DNA of 64,000 bases from Nannochloris sp. 'desiccata' (lineage: Eukaryota; Chlorophyta; Trebouxiophyceae; Chlorellales; Chlorellaceae), in NCBI GenBank assembly GCA_019044685.2, contig JAGTXX020000001.1, forward strand, positions 558,001 to 622,000, given 5' to 3'. Position 1 is the stretch's first letter. The number at the start of each line of letters is the position of its first letter. The translations under genes and the position numbers were made by a program. The notes under the pieces are model-generated. The model was not told where the DNA came from and ran no database searches. It was given only the letters and a program-made list of their open reading frames with translations. Of this stretch, positions 1 through 9,715 are shown in pieces.

Positions 1-26
1 TCCATTTTTCCTTCTTTCTTCTTCAG

Positions 27-1917
27 TATTCTTGCCGGTGCTGGTGCCATGACCGCCCTCGCCCGCCCTGCTAATGCTGAGGATGCCGCTGGCGTTGCTT
101 CTTCCCGCATGTCGTACTCCCGTTTCCTCGAATATTTGGATATGGGTCGAGTCAAAAAGGTCGATTTATATGAGAACGGAACCATTGCTATCGTAGAAGC
201 CGTCTCCCCCGAACTCGGCAACCGTGTCCAGCGCGTCCGTGTGCAGCTGCCCGGTACTTCTACCGAACTCTTGGGCAAATTCCGTGAAAAGAACGTCGAT
301 TTCGCTGCCCACGCCAACACTGAAGATGGCGGTGCTGTCTTCCTTAACCTCCTCGGAAACCTCGCCTTCCCTCTCCTTTTAGTGGGTGGCCTTTTCCTTC
401 TCTCCCGTCGTGGTGGCGGTGGCATGGGCCCTGGAGGCCCTGGCAACCCTATGCAGTTTGGAAAGAGCAAAGCTCGTTTCCAGATGGAACCCAACACTGG
501 AATTACTTTCGATGATGTCGCTGGTGTCGATGAGGCGAAACAAGATTTCCAGGAGATTGTCGAATTCTTAAAGAAGCCCGAGCGTTTTACCGCTGTTGGC
601 GCCAAAATCCCTAAAGGATGCCTTCTTGTTGGACCCCCTGGTACGGGTAAGACCTTGTTGGCCAAGGCTATTGCTGGTGAAGCTGGTGTGCCCTTCTTCT
701 CCATCTCTGGTTCTGAATTTGTTGAGATGTTTGTCGGTGTCGGTGCATCCCGTGTCCGTGATCTCTTCAAAAAGGCCAAAGAAAACGCCCCTTGCATTAT
801 TTTCATTGATGAGATCGATGCCGTCGGTCGTTCTCGTGGTACTGGTGTCGGTGGAGGTAACGATGAGCGTGAACAAACTTTAAATCAGCTTTTAACTGAG
901 ATGGATGGCTTCGAGGGTAACACTGGTATTATCGTTGTAGCTGCTACCAACAGAGCAGACATCTTGGATAACGCTTTACTCCGTCCTGGTCGTTTCGATC
1001 GCCAGGTGCAGGTTGATGTCCCCGACCAGAAGGGTCGCCTTGAAATTCTCGGTGTCCACTCTAAAAACAAGCGCCTTGGTGATGACATTGACTTGAAGGA
1101 AATTGCCCTCCGTACTCCTGGATTTTCTGGAGCCGATCTCTCCAACTTGATGAACGAAGCTGCCATTTTAACTGGTCGCCGTAACAAGGAAGCTATTTCT
1201 CAGCGAGAAATCGACGACTCTATCGATCGTATTGTTGCTGGTATGGAAGGTACACCCATGACTGATGGACGCAGTAAAATGTTGGTCGCCTACCACGAAA
1301 TCGGTCACGCTTTGTGCGCTACTTTGACCGCTGGACACGATCCCGTTCAAAAGGTTACTTTGGTTCCCCGTGGTCAGGCTAAGGGTCTTACTTGGTTCTT
1401 ACCTGGCGAAGATCCTAGTTTGATTTCTAAATCTCAAATTTTCGCTCGTATCGTCGGTGCTCTTGGAGGCCGTGCTGCAGAGGAAGTGATCTTCGGTGAT
1501 GCTGAAGTTACCACCGGTGCTTCTGGAGATCTTCAGCAGGTTACCAGCATGGCTCGTGCTATGGTTATCAACTATGGGTTCTCTGAGATTGGCCCCTTTT
1601 CCTTGTTAGATCCCTCCGCCCAGAGCCAGGACATGATCATGCGCATGATGGCCAGAAACTCCGTTTCTGAGAACTTACAAGGCCGTATTGATGCTGCCGT
1701 TAAAGAAATTGCTACTAACGCGTATGAGGCAGCATTATCTCAGGTTGCTGAGAATCGTGAGGCTATGGACGCTGCTGTTGAGATCTTGTTGGAGAAGGAG
1801 ACCATGACTGGAGATGAGTTTAGAGAGGTTATAGCCAAGTATGCTACTATTCCTCAAGAGAATATCGATGCTGTGGCTAGACAAAAGATGCCTGATGCCG
1901 CTCTCCTTGCTGCTTAA
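27..1917 (+). CDS. Thylakoid FtsH metalloprotease (FtsH2/8-like), 5' partial
   Basis: ATP-dependent zinc protease of the thylakoid membrane; the FtsH2/FtsH8 class degrades damaged photosystem II D1 protein within a hetero-hexamer. The window begins inside an intron: a pyrimidine tract and AG at 25-26 precede the coding sequence, and the frame is open upstream of the Met at 49, reading ILAGAGA then [12 protein letters not shown]. That looks like the end of a lumen-targeting signal with an A-x-A cleavage site, so the first exon(s) lie outside. Counting from Met 49: one membrane segment near residues 100-118, Walker A GPPGTGKT at 195-202, Walker B IIFIDE at 250-255, second region of homology around [19 protein letters not shown], and the zinc site HEIGH at 416-420. 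The stop is TAA at 1915-1917. In red algae ftsH is plastid-encoded, so a nuclear copy with a lumen signal suggests a green lineage. The family is certain; the isoform (type B, FtsH2-like) is by overall resemblance. Confidence 0.95.
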
Positions 1918-2491
1918 ATAGAAAGGAAGGAAGGAAGTGAAAAAAAAGATGAGGACGAGATAGTATACTAGTAACAAAAGACGATTTTTCTCTTTTTATT
2001 TTCCTGATTGATTTGTAGCAATTTTCCTTCATTCTTCTTCTCTCCTTGCCATTGATTCATTCATTCAATTCAATTGATCATTCGTTTCATCTTCCTCTTG
2101 CTGTTGCTGTCTCAAACTGACGGCATAAGCGGAAAAAAAGCCAACGAGGCTCCTTTTTCTTTTTTAAAAAGAATTTTAAAATAATATTTTAAATACTAAT
2201 TTTTGATTCATGTATCCATGATCATTGAACTTTGCTTTTGCTGTCTTCTTGCTCGATTTGTTCATACACTCTGTAAGATTCATACTTTTTCTTTCAATTT
2301 CAGTGGTTCACAAAAATAAAACAGTTTTGCACATACAAAAATTTAACACAGCAGGTGAACAAGTAGATAAGTAGGTATTTATGGTAGGTACTTATTATAC
2401 AATAATCCAGTAAGAGAAGAAAAGCCTATTGAATTCATTAATGTTCCTAGTCCCAAAAGGAAAAGAAAGAAGCTCCAAAAGGGAGCTTATA
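1918..2491. other. Intergenic region between convergent genes
   Basis: This stretch holds the 3' untranslated regions of ftsH (plus) and the V-ATPase subunit e gene (minus). It is AT-rich with short A/T runs around 2160-2200. I see no further gene or structured RNA in it. Confidence 0.6.
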
Positions 2492-2824
2492 TCAACCTTG
2501 AAGCACCGGCCTGATGAGGGGGTACTCTTGAGCTAGGTAGACTACTGCCCACATTAGCCAGCAGCACACTACAGTAGTTGCCCACAATGTTTGGGGCAAT
2601 CTGCAAGAAGATAATGCAATAGCAGTGAGAAACTAGAAAGGAGCGGAAGCTCGGCCTTGTGAGAAGCGGGGAAAACTAAAGAACAAAGATTTAGTTCAAT
2701 TTCAAAGAACAATGACTGGAAGTGAGTCTTACAAGCTATTCTTTCTGCCTTTGGTGACCTCTACAACAGCAAAACCTGCTCCCTCAAACACTAAAAAGAC
2801 AAATGTTCCGAACAACAGACCCAT
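2492..2824 (-). CDS. V-type proton ATPase subunit e (two exons)
   Basis: Small membrane subunit of the Vo sector of the vacuolar H+-ATPase, needed for assembly of the proton channel. Exon 1 runs 2824-2733, donor GTAAGA at 2732, intron 2601-2732, acceptor CAG, exon 2 runs 2600-2492; total 201 bases, 66 residues. The protein has two hydrophobic helices. The first starts [15 protein letters not shown]; the second contains [16 protein letters not shown], followed by YPLIRPVL, which matches the plant subunit e pattern (VCCWMMWAIVYLAQ then PLIVPIL) almost residue for residue. Length fits the family (about 70). Both exons are too short to show up as an ordinary open reading frame, so the gene is easy to miss. 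It is divergent from RPS3A with about 630 bases between the starts. Confidence 0.9.
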
Positions 2825-3455
2825 ACCAAAAAACTATTAAATGCAAAAAAAGCTCGATTAGGAGGATCCCTATGCCTAGGAGATGAGTAAAATTTAAATG
2901 TAAGTTGAATTTAAGGGTTATAACCTACATAGAATGTCCATAAAGGCCAGAATAACTTGAACAAAAGCGCAAGGTGCCGGGATCAAATTTGCTGTGAATT
3001 TGTTCTTCTAAAGCCACCGCTGCTTAATGCAACCAGCCAAGCCTGCTTCTATCCTTTTTTCGTTGTCTCTAGGACGTGTTTAGAGCAGGTGAGAAGAATT
3101 AACAGCAGCCTGAGGAATAGGGATGAGAAGAGAAGCAGCCAGAGCCACATCATCGAGCTGCATTTGAAGAAATGTAGTTCGAGACAGCGAATAGGCAGCA
3201 TCGGAATTTGCAATGATGGCATATAAATGATTTCAAATCTTTATAGGCAATCGCTGGCTATCAGAGCCTTGAAAAAGACGCTGGGCCCTCTGCAGTCGAA
3301 TTTCAATCATGTTGTGCGGCTGAAGCCCTGGAGTGTGCAGCTTTCAGCAGAGGCTATTTGGGCGAATTTGGGTGTTATAAAACACAAGAAGCAATGGGTA
3401 AACTGACCATTTTCAACATTATTTTGCCATTACAGGTCCTTTAAGACAGCACAAG
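2825..3455. promoter_or_regulatory. Divergent promoter region with TATA-like box
   Basis: Shared upstream region of the V-ATPase subunit e gene (minus) and RPS3A (plus). A TATAAAA motif at 3376-3382 lies about 75 bases before the RPS3A start codon at 3456. An open frame at 2957-3226 lacks family resemblance and is not supported as a gene. Confidence 0.45.
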
Positions 3456-4358
3456 ATGGCGGTCGGCAAGAACAAGCGATTGTCGAAGGGCAAGAAGGGT
3501 GGAAAGAAGAAGGCGTGAGTGGACATTTGAATTGGACATTCCGCAATGAGTATCTTGATGCACAGAGCTATGCCGTGGAACCCAATTTTTCTTTTAAAAG
3601 TTCATCACTCACTATTTTATTTCTTTTATTGCAGCACTGATCCCTTCGCCAAGAAGGACTGGTATGACATCAAAGCTCCCAGTGTATTCAACACCCGTAA
3701 CGTTGGCAAGACCCTCGTTACCCGCACTCAGGGTACCAAAATTGCCTCTGATGGCCTCAAGGGACGCGTCCTCACCTGCTCCCTCGCTGACCTCCAGAAC
3801 AACGAGGCTGATGCTCACCGCAACATCAAGCTCCGCGTCGAAGACGTCCAGGGCCGCAACTGCCTCACTAACTTCTATGGAATGGATCTCACCACTGATA
3901 AGCTCCGCTCCATGATCCGTAAATGGCAGACTCTTATTGAGGCTCACGTTGATGTCAAGACAACTGATGGATACGTCCTCCGTATGTTTGCTATTTCCTT
4001 CACTAAGAAGCGCCAGGGACAGGTTAAGAAGACTGCTTATGCACGCAGTTCTCAGATCCGTCAAATCCGTAAAAAGATGGTTGAAATCATGACCCGTGAG
4101 GCCACCTCTTGCGATTTAAAGGAACTCGTAGGCAAATTCATCCCCGAAGCTATCGGCAAGGAGATTGAGAAGTCTTGCCAGGGTATCTACCCTCTTCAGA
4201 ACACTTTTGTCCGCAAGGTGAAGCTCCTTCGCGCCCCCAAGTTTGACATTAATAAGCTTATGGAGGTTCACGGAGACTACTCTGCTGAAGTGAGTGAGAA
4301 GATTGAGAGGCCAGCAGAGGAGATTGTTGGTGCTGCTCCTGAAGAGGCCGCAGAGTAA
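3456..4358 (+). CDS. RPS3A: 40S ribosomal protein eS1 (S3a)
   Basis: Structural protein of the small cytosolic ribosomal subunit, near the mRNA exit site. Exon 1 is 3456-3514 and encodes [19 protein letters not shown], a typical basic N-terminus. The donor GTGAGT starts at 3515, the intron spans 3515-3634 and ends TTGCAG, and exon 2 is 3635-4358. The split codon reads GC+C (Ala) and leads into [15 protein letters not shown], the family signature. Total 783 bases, 260 residues, close to the usual 262. The tail is acidic ([13 protein letters not shown]). The long frame starting at 3546 is exon 2 plus intron read-through. Codon use in exon 2 is strongly biased (GTC, ATC, AAG), as expected for a highly expressed gene. 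Confidence 0.97.
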
Positions 4359-4683
4359 AGCTAAAAAAGATTAAAAATTTAAAACAAAAGTAGTGTTAAA
4401 ATAGTGTTTAGAGCGGTTATGATTATAGAGCCGTCTCTTTTCTCGTGTTGAGATTTAGGGAGCTGGAAGGAGCTCAAACTGTAAAAATATCTTCATAAAT
4501 TTAGAGTTATTACATTCAGATAATAAAGTTAGCTATGGAATTCATTAAATAGAAAATACAACAGTGTTAGAAAAAGCAACTAAGCTTCTGCAAAAAAGAA
4601 AAGAGAGAAGAACAAAATTAAGTCTCGGCATGGATGGTTGTTTTTAAAAATGTTGTTAATGTACAGGATGTTATGTTTTCAGT
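4359..4683. other. RPS3A 3' flank
   Basis: AT-rich 3' flank of RPS3A (TAA at 4356-4358). I see no gene here; the snoRNA on the other strand begins right after it. Confidence 0.5.
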
Positions 4684-4770
4684 AGCGGTCAGAGTGGTGC
4701 ATGAAACGTATATCAGCAATGGATTTACCCTAAGAACAGGTCTGTGGTGAATCGTTCTCATCAATCCGCT
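4684..4770 (-). ncRNA. Box C/D snoRNA, double rRNA methylation guide (snR40/U32 and U25/snR56-like)
   Basis: An 87-nt box C/D snoRNA on the minus strand. A 5-bp terminal stem (AGCGG at the 5' end, CCGCT at the 3' end) brackets box C (TGATGA, 4763-4758) and box D (CTGA, 4692-4689). Two antisense elements to conserved 18S rRNA are visible. CACAGACCTGTT is complementary to AACAGGTCTGTG, the target of U25/snR56, and is followed by a degenerate D' box CTTA. CATGCACCAC, one base before box D, is complementary to GTGGTGCATG of 18S. By the box-D-plus-five rule the second guide methylates the fourth base of that target, a G, the position assigned to U32 (human Gm1328) and snR40 (yeast Gm1271). The 18S target sequences are recalled from general knowledge, not aligned here. 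Confidence 0.85.
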
Positions 4771-4932
4771 AAACTTAAAAAAATAACTTTACCAGGAACA
4801 AATCGAAAGTTTTACAAAGCGACCCACCATTATTCAAATAGTATAGTTATTTGTACCTTGTACATTAAATATACCTCGTTTCGTATCACAAATCCTCTTC
4901 TATAGTGCAGGTACCTTCGCAGAAAGCGAGGG

Positions 4933-4938
4933 AAAAAA
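4933..4938 (-). terminator. RNA polymerase III terminator for MRP RNA
   Basis: A run of six T on the minus strand lies just beyond the conserved 3' end of the RNase MRP RNA, as expected for a Pol III transcript. Confidence 0.7.
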
Positions 4939-4939
4939 G

Positions 4940-5203
4940 GGGGGGGAAAGGACGTCAGTACAAGAGTAAGCCCCGTTGTGTTGACAGATTAAAAATCTGC
5001 CGGCCAACATAACTGTAGCTATGGCGAGCTGCCCCACCGCTACTGCACTGCAAAGCAGTGCCAGCTGGTAGGGGTCCTGCCCTTTCGGGATGGCACTTTC
5101 TGCCTCGGCGCCCGGGGACTTTCGCCCAGTATATAATTTTGAGTTTTGCTGAATGGAATTTTATGAAAATATCCAAACAGCGAGAAATACTGAAGTGGCC
5201 CTT
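4940..5203 (-). ncRNA. RNase MRP RNA
   Basis: RNA subunit of RNase MRP, the nucleolar endonuclease that cuts pre-rRNA in ITS1. On the minus strand the region reads GAAAGTCCCCGGG (5123-5111, conserved region I, same core as human MRP GAAAGUCCCCGG), then the MRP-specific GGCAGAAAGTGCC (5104-5092; human GGCAGAGAGUGCC, the GARAR motif). Near the 3' end is ACGGGGCTTAC (human ACGGGGCUCA, conserved region V). The 3' TACTGA (4960-4955) pairs with TCAGTA (5193-5188) to form P1, bringing the ends together. Between them is a long hairpin closed by CCCCTACC/GGTGGGG and tipped by GCACTGC-TTT-GCAGTGC. Length about 260 nt matches the human RNA (about 265). The 5' end is approximate. RNase P RNA is the main alternative but lacks the GARAR element. 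Confidence 0.92.
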
Positions 5204-5409
5204 TGCACTGCGCCTTACCTTTAACTTTAATTTTTTAATACAAGATTAATATACAATTATTAATCTTTATATAACGGAGTAGCTGCAGAACAGAGAATAG
5301 AAGACACGAAATAAGAGTCGGAAACAAAAGAATACCAAATATTACAAGAAGAGAAGGCAGGGCAGCAAATAAAAAATATAGAAGCAGATACGTTTGGGAG
5401 TAAATCTTA

Positions 5410-5513
5410 TTCTAGCCAGCCATCAGATAGTGGTGCATGTAAAGATTCAGCAAAGAGTTGCTCAGATATCATATTGGTGTATGGATGTGTTTACCTCAAC
5501 TGGCTGGCTAGAA
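5410..5513 (-). ncRNA. Probable box C/D snoRNA (snR55/U33-like guide)
   Basis: A perfect 13-bp terminal stem (5513-5501 with 5422-5410, core CTAGCCAGCCA) encloses a 78-nt segment. Directly inside the 3' arm is box D CTGA (minus strand), preceded by CATGCACCACTAT. CATGCACCAC is the same 18S antisense as in the snoRNA at 4684-4770, but it sits two bases further from box D. The D-plus-five rule then selects the U two bases upstream of the other guide's G, as in the known pair U33/snR55 (Um1326/Um1269) and U32/snR40. The 5' box C is poor (TTGAGG, keeps the TGA core), which is the main weakness. A consensus donor CAG|GTAAGC at 5550/5549 upstream suggests the RNA sits in an intron. Confidence 0.68.
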
Positions 5514-5659
5514 AACAACCCCTAGCAAATAACCAAGACCAAAGCTTACCTGATGGGGAAAATTTGTTGACCAAAGCATGAAAGCTTTCATTCATTTAGA
5601 TATTGTTATCTGTCTGCAAAAGGGTAATAAACAAACGAATATTAGGAAACTTAAAGTTA

Positions 5660-5905
5660 TTAAGTGAGGGGTAAATTCTTCCATTGAAGAAAGCAACAAG
5701 AGAGGGCATATGGCGGGGGAAAAAGTAAGGAGAAATAAATAAGACAAAATGCTCTCAGTTCAGGTCTCCAAACACATTTTTCATCCACACAGTCTTTTGA
5801 CTTCTCGGTAGAACGAAAGTTTTCAGCATCATCGAGCATCACCCTTCCCAAAGAAACAGTAAACATAAACAACGATACGAAAACTGACACAAGCAGCAGA
5901 CACAT
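5660..5905 (-). CDS. Hypothetical small protein with N-terminal hydrophobic segment
   Basis: An 81-codon ATG frame. The first 20 residues (MCLLLVSVFVSLFMFTVSLG) look like a signal peptide or membrane anchor; the rest is hydrophilic with CVDEKC, then becomes hydrophobic again. I recognise no family. The sequence just downstream on the same strand contains an apparent non-coding exon (5613-5550) and a snoRNA, so this stretch may instead be the first exon of a snoRNA host transcript. Confidence 0.2.
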   Translation of the reverse strand: MCLLLVSVFVSLFMFTVSLGRVMLDDAENFRSTEKSKDCVDEKCVWRPELRAFCLIYFSLLFPPPYALSCCFLQWKNLPLT

Positions 5906-6235
5906 TAAACATAGAAAAGCAAAGCAAATTTTGGCAGCATTGGTGATCGATTCGTCTCACAGATATCGGGCGAGATATCTCCGAAGGTGTCCTAAGATAT
6001 TGATCTGGAAAAATCCTCATTTGCTAGCCAAAACTATACTTCTCTCGGAAAGATCCACAGAAAAATCCACGAAAAATCAAACCCCCAAGAAGAGTAAAAC
6101 AAAGAAAGAAAGTAAGAAAGAAAGTGTTTAACAGAATACTGCCAAAAGAGGGTCAGCAAGAACGCAGCGATATATTTCGTCAGACGTTATTCAGGGTTTG
6201 AAAGAACAAACAGAAAGCTAATCGTCATTCCCTCT
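5906..6235. other. Unassigned stretch
   Basis: The open frame at 5931-6131 (plus) has no ATG start and ends in a purine-rich AAGAAAGAAAG run; it resembles no family. I see no convincing gene. Confidence 0.4.
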
Positions 6236-6610
6236 TTGGCAAAAAGGCAACAACATGGCGGTAAAATATCAAAGAAAAAGATTAAAGTAAGTAAACGTAA
6301 AGCAGCTCAAAGAACTCACCATTTGTATGGGAAAAGTCATGCGCAAGTACCTGAAAACCACAAAAAGAGGAATATTTATGGGCTTTTCTGCAAGCGTATT
6401 AAAAGGAGAAGTTTGGAAGAGGCGGCGGTAGGGTGTGATGTCGGAGCAGAGCTTGAAATCAAGTTTCCTTCCAAAAAAGGTCTACTCAGAATCAAAATTG
6501 CTTCAGTTTGCTCTTGTCAGGGTGTAATGGGACGGTGTTCCTCCAAATATCGAGGAGGGCCGCACGGAGAATTACTGACGTCTGGGCAATTAAGCAAGAA
6601 GCGTAATTGA
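6236..6610 (+). CDS. Open frame of unknown status, lysine-rich
   Basis: A 124-codon frame free of stops, very rich in Lys and Arg (HGGKISKKKIKVSKRK near its start). It opens on TTG rather than ATG, and the first in-frame ATG is close to the C-terminus, so if it is coding it must be an exon of a spliced gene whose other exons I cannot identify. An ATG at 6255 in another frame gives only 11 codons. No family recognised; it may be spurious. Confidence 0.2.
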   Translation: MAKRQQHGGKISKKKIKVSKRKAAQRTHHLYGKSHAQVPENHKKRNIYGLFCKRIKRRSLEEAAVGCDVGAELEIKFPSKKGLLRIKIASVCSCQGVMGRCSSKYRGGPHGELLTSGQLSKKRN

Positions 6611-7100
6611 TTGATTTTGTATGCATGCAAGTAATGCCAGGCTGCCCTCAGGGAAATGCTATGTTGTCCACATATAGTTCAGTTCTCAAAGATTAATATT
6701 TCAAACCATCAACGGGCATCTCCGCCAAACAGCAGCAGACACTTGGCAGGCAACAAACAAAATTCGTTAAACTGATGATGGCTAAAAATTAGTGCGCACC
6801 TTTGCATTAAGTCTTGCTTCGTCTTCCCATTACGTTTCAAATGGATCCCTAGGATCCAAATGAAAGTAACAAATATAATAATGCACGCCAAAATTAGAAC
6901 GGTCGGCTACTTGAAGGGGGCCTCGACCAAACACAGCGCCCAAAGTCGTCTATAAAGCTCAAGCCCTGATGATCAGATGAGCCATTCCTGGTTTGAAAAT
7001 CTGAGAAGTGAACTTGATCGATCGCTTGAGGTGCATTTGGCAACGAGAAAGCTCTTCGTTTCTGGTTTATTCTCTCAATTCTAATTCTTTTTTTGCAATT
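6611..7100. other. Upstream region of NDUFA6
   Basis: No supported gene. Two short minus-strand frames (6709-6891 and 6894-7118) resemble nothing known. The 3' part presumably holds the NDUFA6 promoter and 5' UTR. Confidence 0.4.
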
Positions 7101-7615
7101 ATGGCAGCAGCAAGACAAGTCTTGGGTTTAGGAGCCCAGGCAAAGCAGGCGATGGATAGCACTAGTTCCTCAAAAGCCATAGCCTTTTACAGAGAGGTAT
7201 ATAGTCTACAATGATCACCAAATTGGCTTGATTTATCATTTCCCTAGTTTTATTGCATGCACTATTTACAGCAAAACCTCATTTAAATACTGCAACTAAC
7301 TCACATTGTCCTATTTTGCAGGTGGCTCGGTGTTTACCCTATGTTCTTAAACAATATAACCTCCAGGAGCTCACGACCGTCTCTGAACTTCGACACAACT
7401 TGACAAAGGTATTTAGAAAATATGAAAACGTAGAGAAGTCAACAGTAGTTGATTTACTGGTCTATAAAGGTCGTGAAGAGCTTGAAATGATTCTTATGCA
7501 GCATAAACAAAGACATCATTTGATTTCTGAATATGTTAAAAATCCCGCTCTTGATAAAGTAGAAAAGCCAAAGACTATGAGTTCTTTCCTGGAATCTTTC
7601 CTTAAAAGCAACTAA
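7101..7615 (+). CDS. NDUFA6: Mitochondrial complex I LYR subunit NDUFA6 (B14)
   Basis: LYR-family accessory subunit of NADH:ubiquinone oxidoreductase in the mitochondrial inner membrane, which binds the acyl carrier protein. Exon 1 is 7101-7196, donor GTATAT, intron 7197-7321, exon 2 is 7322-7615; the junction is in phase 0. The protein is 129 residues. The LYR-type motif is FYREVARCLP (residues about 30-39) with Phe in place of Leu, and the family hallmark is LLVYKGREELE followed by HKQRHHLISEY, matching plant and animal B14 (KGxEEL...KQRHH/T). The tail MSSFLESFL also resembles the human C-terminus. Length fits the family (about 128-133). Confidence 0.93.
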
Positions 7616-7873
7616 ATTAGCGTTTATTCGGCCTAGTATTGTCGCTTTGCTTTTGTGCTGCTGTATTACCTTTCTGTATGCTTCTTTTCTTTCTTTTCCC
7701 TGTTATAGCAGTAGTCGGCTACTGTCGGCTGCCGCTGACCGAGAGTTATCTTTTCTTTTCTGCTTTCTCTAATACTACCAGTTAATTGACTCTGTAAAAA
7801 CATTTCCGCCTTTACATCTCAATTTTCTCACTCACTCAAATATTAGACAATAAATGTGATTTTCTCTCCTTCT

Positions 7874-9715
7874 TTAAGCATTGATGGCAGCAGGAGCGGC
7901 AGCAGCCCTTCCCTTAATGCCTTCCCTCCTCGTAATCTTACACTTCAATCCATCTGAAGTATGAATAGTGGCCCCCGTAGCCATACCCACCTTCTCCATC
8001 GCCAACTCAAATTTAAACCGCCTCAGTAACATTGACATGGCCACCACTGCTTCCATCAAAGCAAATTGATCCCCAACACACTTCCTAGACCCACCTCCGA
8101 AAGGTAAGAACGCGAAATCTGCAGCGATTTCATTGGGATACATGGCAGAACCTTGAGCTTCAGGGTTATATCCAGCCCAGGAACCTTTAAAATCTGGGTT
8201 TTCAAATTTCTCTGAAAACCGCTCGGGTCTAAAGGCATCTGGATCTTTCCATAGATAAGGAGAATGGTGAAGATTCCATACAGAAATAAATAAATCAGCG
8301 CCTTTACCAATAGGATATCCATTAGGATCACCATTTAACCCAGCAGGGAGGACATCATCCGCTAAAGCGCGACGAATCAGGATTGGTGGTTGTGGGTACA
8401 ATCGGAGAGATTCACTTAAAGTTGCTTTTAAATAAGGCAACGAAGGCATATCCTCCAATGTAGGTGCTCTATCACCTAGAACATCGTCAATTTCTTTGAC
8501 TAATTTCGCTTGTTTTTCAGGATGTTGCATAAGGCAGTACAAAGTCCACGTCAGCACCGCAGCGGTCGTTTCGTGCCCGGCAATCAACATCGTCATTAAA
8601 TCATCTCTCAGCTGTTTATTATCTAAATCTGCGTCTCTCATATCCACAAAAAAGCGCAGTAAAGACGCATCTTTCACACGGGAGTAATCACGAGCTTGAA
8701 GAGCTTCAATATCGTCTTCTTGACGAGTATTTTTCGCCTGATTAATCAAACCATCCAAGCATTCATTGATCACCGCCAGGTCTTTGTTAAAGGCTACCTG
8801 CCGAGGAACTAGATATTTCGTTAAAGATAAGTTCCAGTAGGGAATATAAAAGGTAGAACGATGTTCTGCTTCTTTTAAGACCCCGTAGACTGCTTGAATC
8901 ACCGGCGATTGAGTAGTAATTGAGCCAAAATCATAGTTGAAAACACCGATCCCGATAATATCCAAACCCAAGCTTAAAAACTCTTGTTCCATATCTAATA
9001 TAGCAGAATTATTGCCATTATTAATAGCAGAGTCGAGTTTTTTAATGGATTCTTCAGTACAACGGCCAAACATAGCCAAGGAAGCTTCCAAATAAGCTTT
9101 ATGAAAACCTGGGACGATTGCCCTACGACGAACTTTCCAGGTCTCAAGATCTGCGGGGATAAGACCCTTTCCCATGATCGGTTCCAAAATCTCAGCTAAG
9201 ACGCCTTTATCGTAGTTCATAGCGTTATCTCTGAGTAAATGCTTGACGACAACGGGATCTGAAATAACGATGAAGGCTTTGGGTCCAAAGACAAGTTTAA
9301 AAACACCCCCGTTGTCGATAAACCATTTGTAAAGAGCTTTAAAAAGAGGTTCATCCCCTGCCAAGTCGGATAAGTCACCTTCGGCGACAGGGATGTTTTC
9401 TCCACCGACGTTGGGTTGGAAATAGCCTTGGCTGACGTCAGTGAGAAGGTGACTGAACCCATCTGAAAAATTGCCTTTACCTCGGTAGAGAGCATAGGCA
9501 GCAGCGAGGGCGCCTGGAGTGAAGAAAGCACCGACGCCCACAGCAGTGCCTGTGTCGATGGCAGCGGTGGTAGTTAAGGAGCGGCGAGGAGCTCCAGGAC
9601 GGTGGTGGTGGTGTTTTCTCCTGGCGAGCAGCGGGCTAATGGGATGTTGCACAAGGCCATTGGGAGTTCCAGCCCGATTGACAGTGTGCACTCTGCTAAT
9701 TGAACATGATAGCAT
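7874..9715 (-). CDS. Cytochrome P450 CYP97B family, plastid (carotenoid hydroxylase type)
   Basis: 613-residue P450 encoded in a single exon. CYP97 enzymes hydroxylate carotenoid rings in plastids; the B subfamily is associated with beta-ring hydroxylation and its exact in vivo role is less certain. A Ser/Arg/His-rich N-terminus of about 55 residues ([20 protein letters not shown]) fits a plastid transit peptide. CYP97B-specific blocks include [45 protein letters not shown] and [11 protein letters not shown]. General P450 motifs are AGHETTA (I helix, about residue 375), ESLRLYP (ExxR) and [11 protein letters not shown] with the heme Cys near 546. The residue pattern is complete, so the enzyme should be active. 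It lies downstream of, and on the same strand as, the histidine-phosphatase gene. Confidence 0.95.
   Translation of the reverse strand: MLSCSISRVHTVNRAGTPNGLVQHPISPLLARRKHHHHRPGAPRRSLTTTAAIDTGTAVGVGAFFTPGALAAAYALYRGKGNFSDGFSHLLTDVSQGYFQPNVGGENIPVAEGDLSDLAGDEPLFKALYKWFIDNGGVFKLVFGPKAFIVISDPVVVKHLLRDNAMNYDKGVLAEILEPIMGKGLIPADLETWKVRRRAIVPGFHKAYLEASLAMFGRCTEESIKKLDSAINNGNNSAILDMEQEFLSLGLDIIGIGVFNYDFGSITTQSPVIQAVYGVLKEAEHRSTFYIPYWNLSLTKYLVPRQVAFNKDLAVINECLDGLINQAKNTRQEDDIEALQARDYSRVKDASLLRFFVDMRDADLDNKQLRDDLMTMLIAGHETTAAVLTWTLYCLMQHPEKQAKLVKEIDDVLGDRAPTLEDMPSLPYLKATLSESLRLYPQPPILIRRALADDVLPAGLNGDPNGYPIGKGADLFISVWNLHHSPYLWKDPDAFRPERFSEKFENPDFKGSWAGYNPEAQGSAMYPNEIAADFAFLPFGGGSRKCVGDQFALMEAVVAMSMLLRRFKFELAMEKVGMATGATIHTSDGLKCKITRREGIKGRAAAAPAAINA

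Noticed and set aside
2957..3226. 89-codon plus-strand frame between V-ATPase e and RPS3A
   Set aside because: No family resemblance, lies in a divergent promoter, and its composition is unlike the neighbouring genes.
4976..5030. A tRNA-Lys(UUU)-like anticodon arm on the minus strand (stem with TTTTTAA loop, preceded by TAGCT)
   Set aside because: There is no T-arm or acceptor stem, and the segment lies inside the RNase MRP RNA fold.
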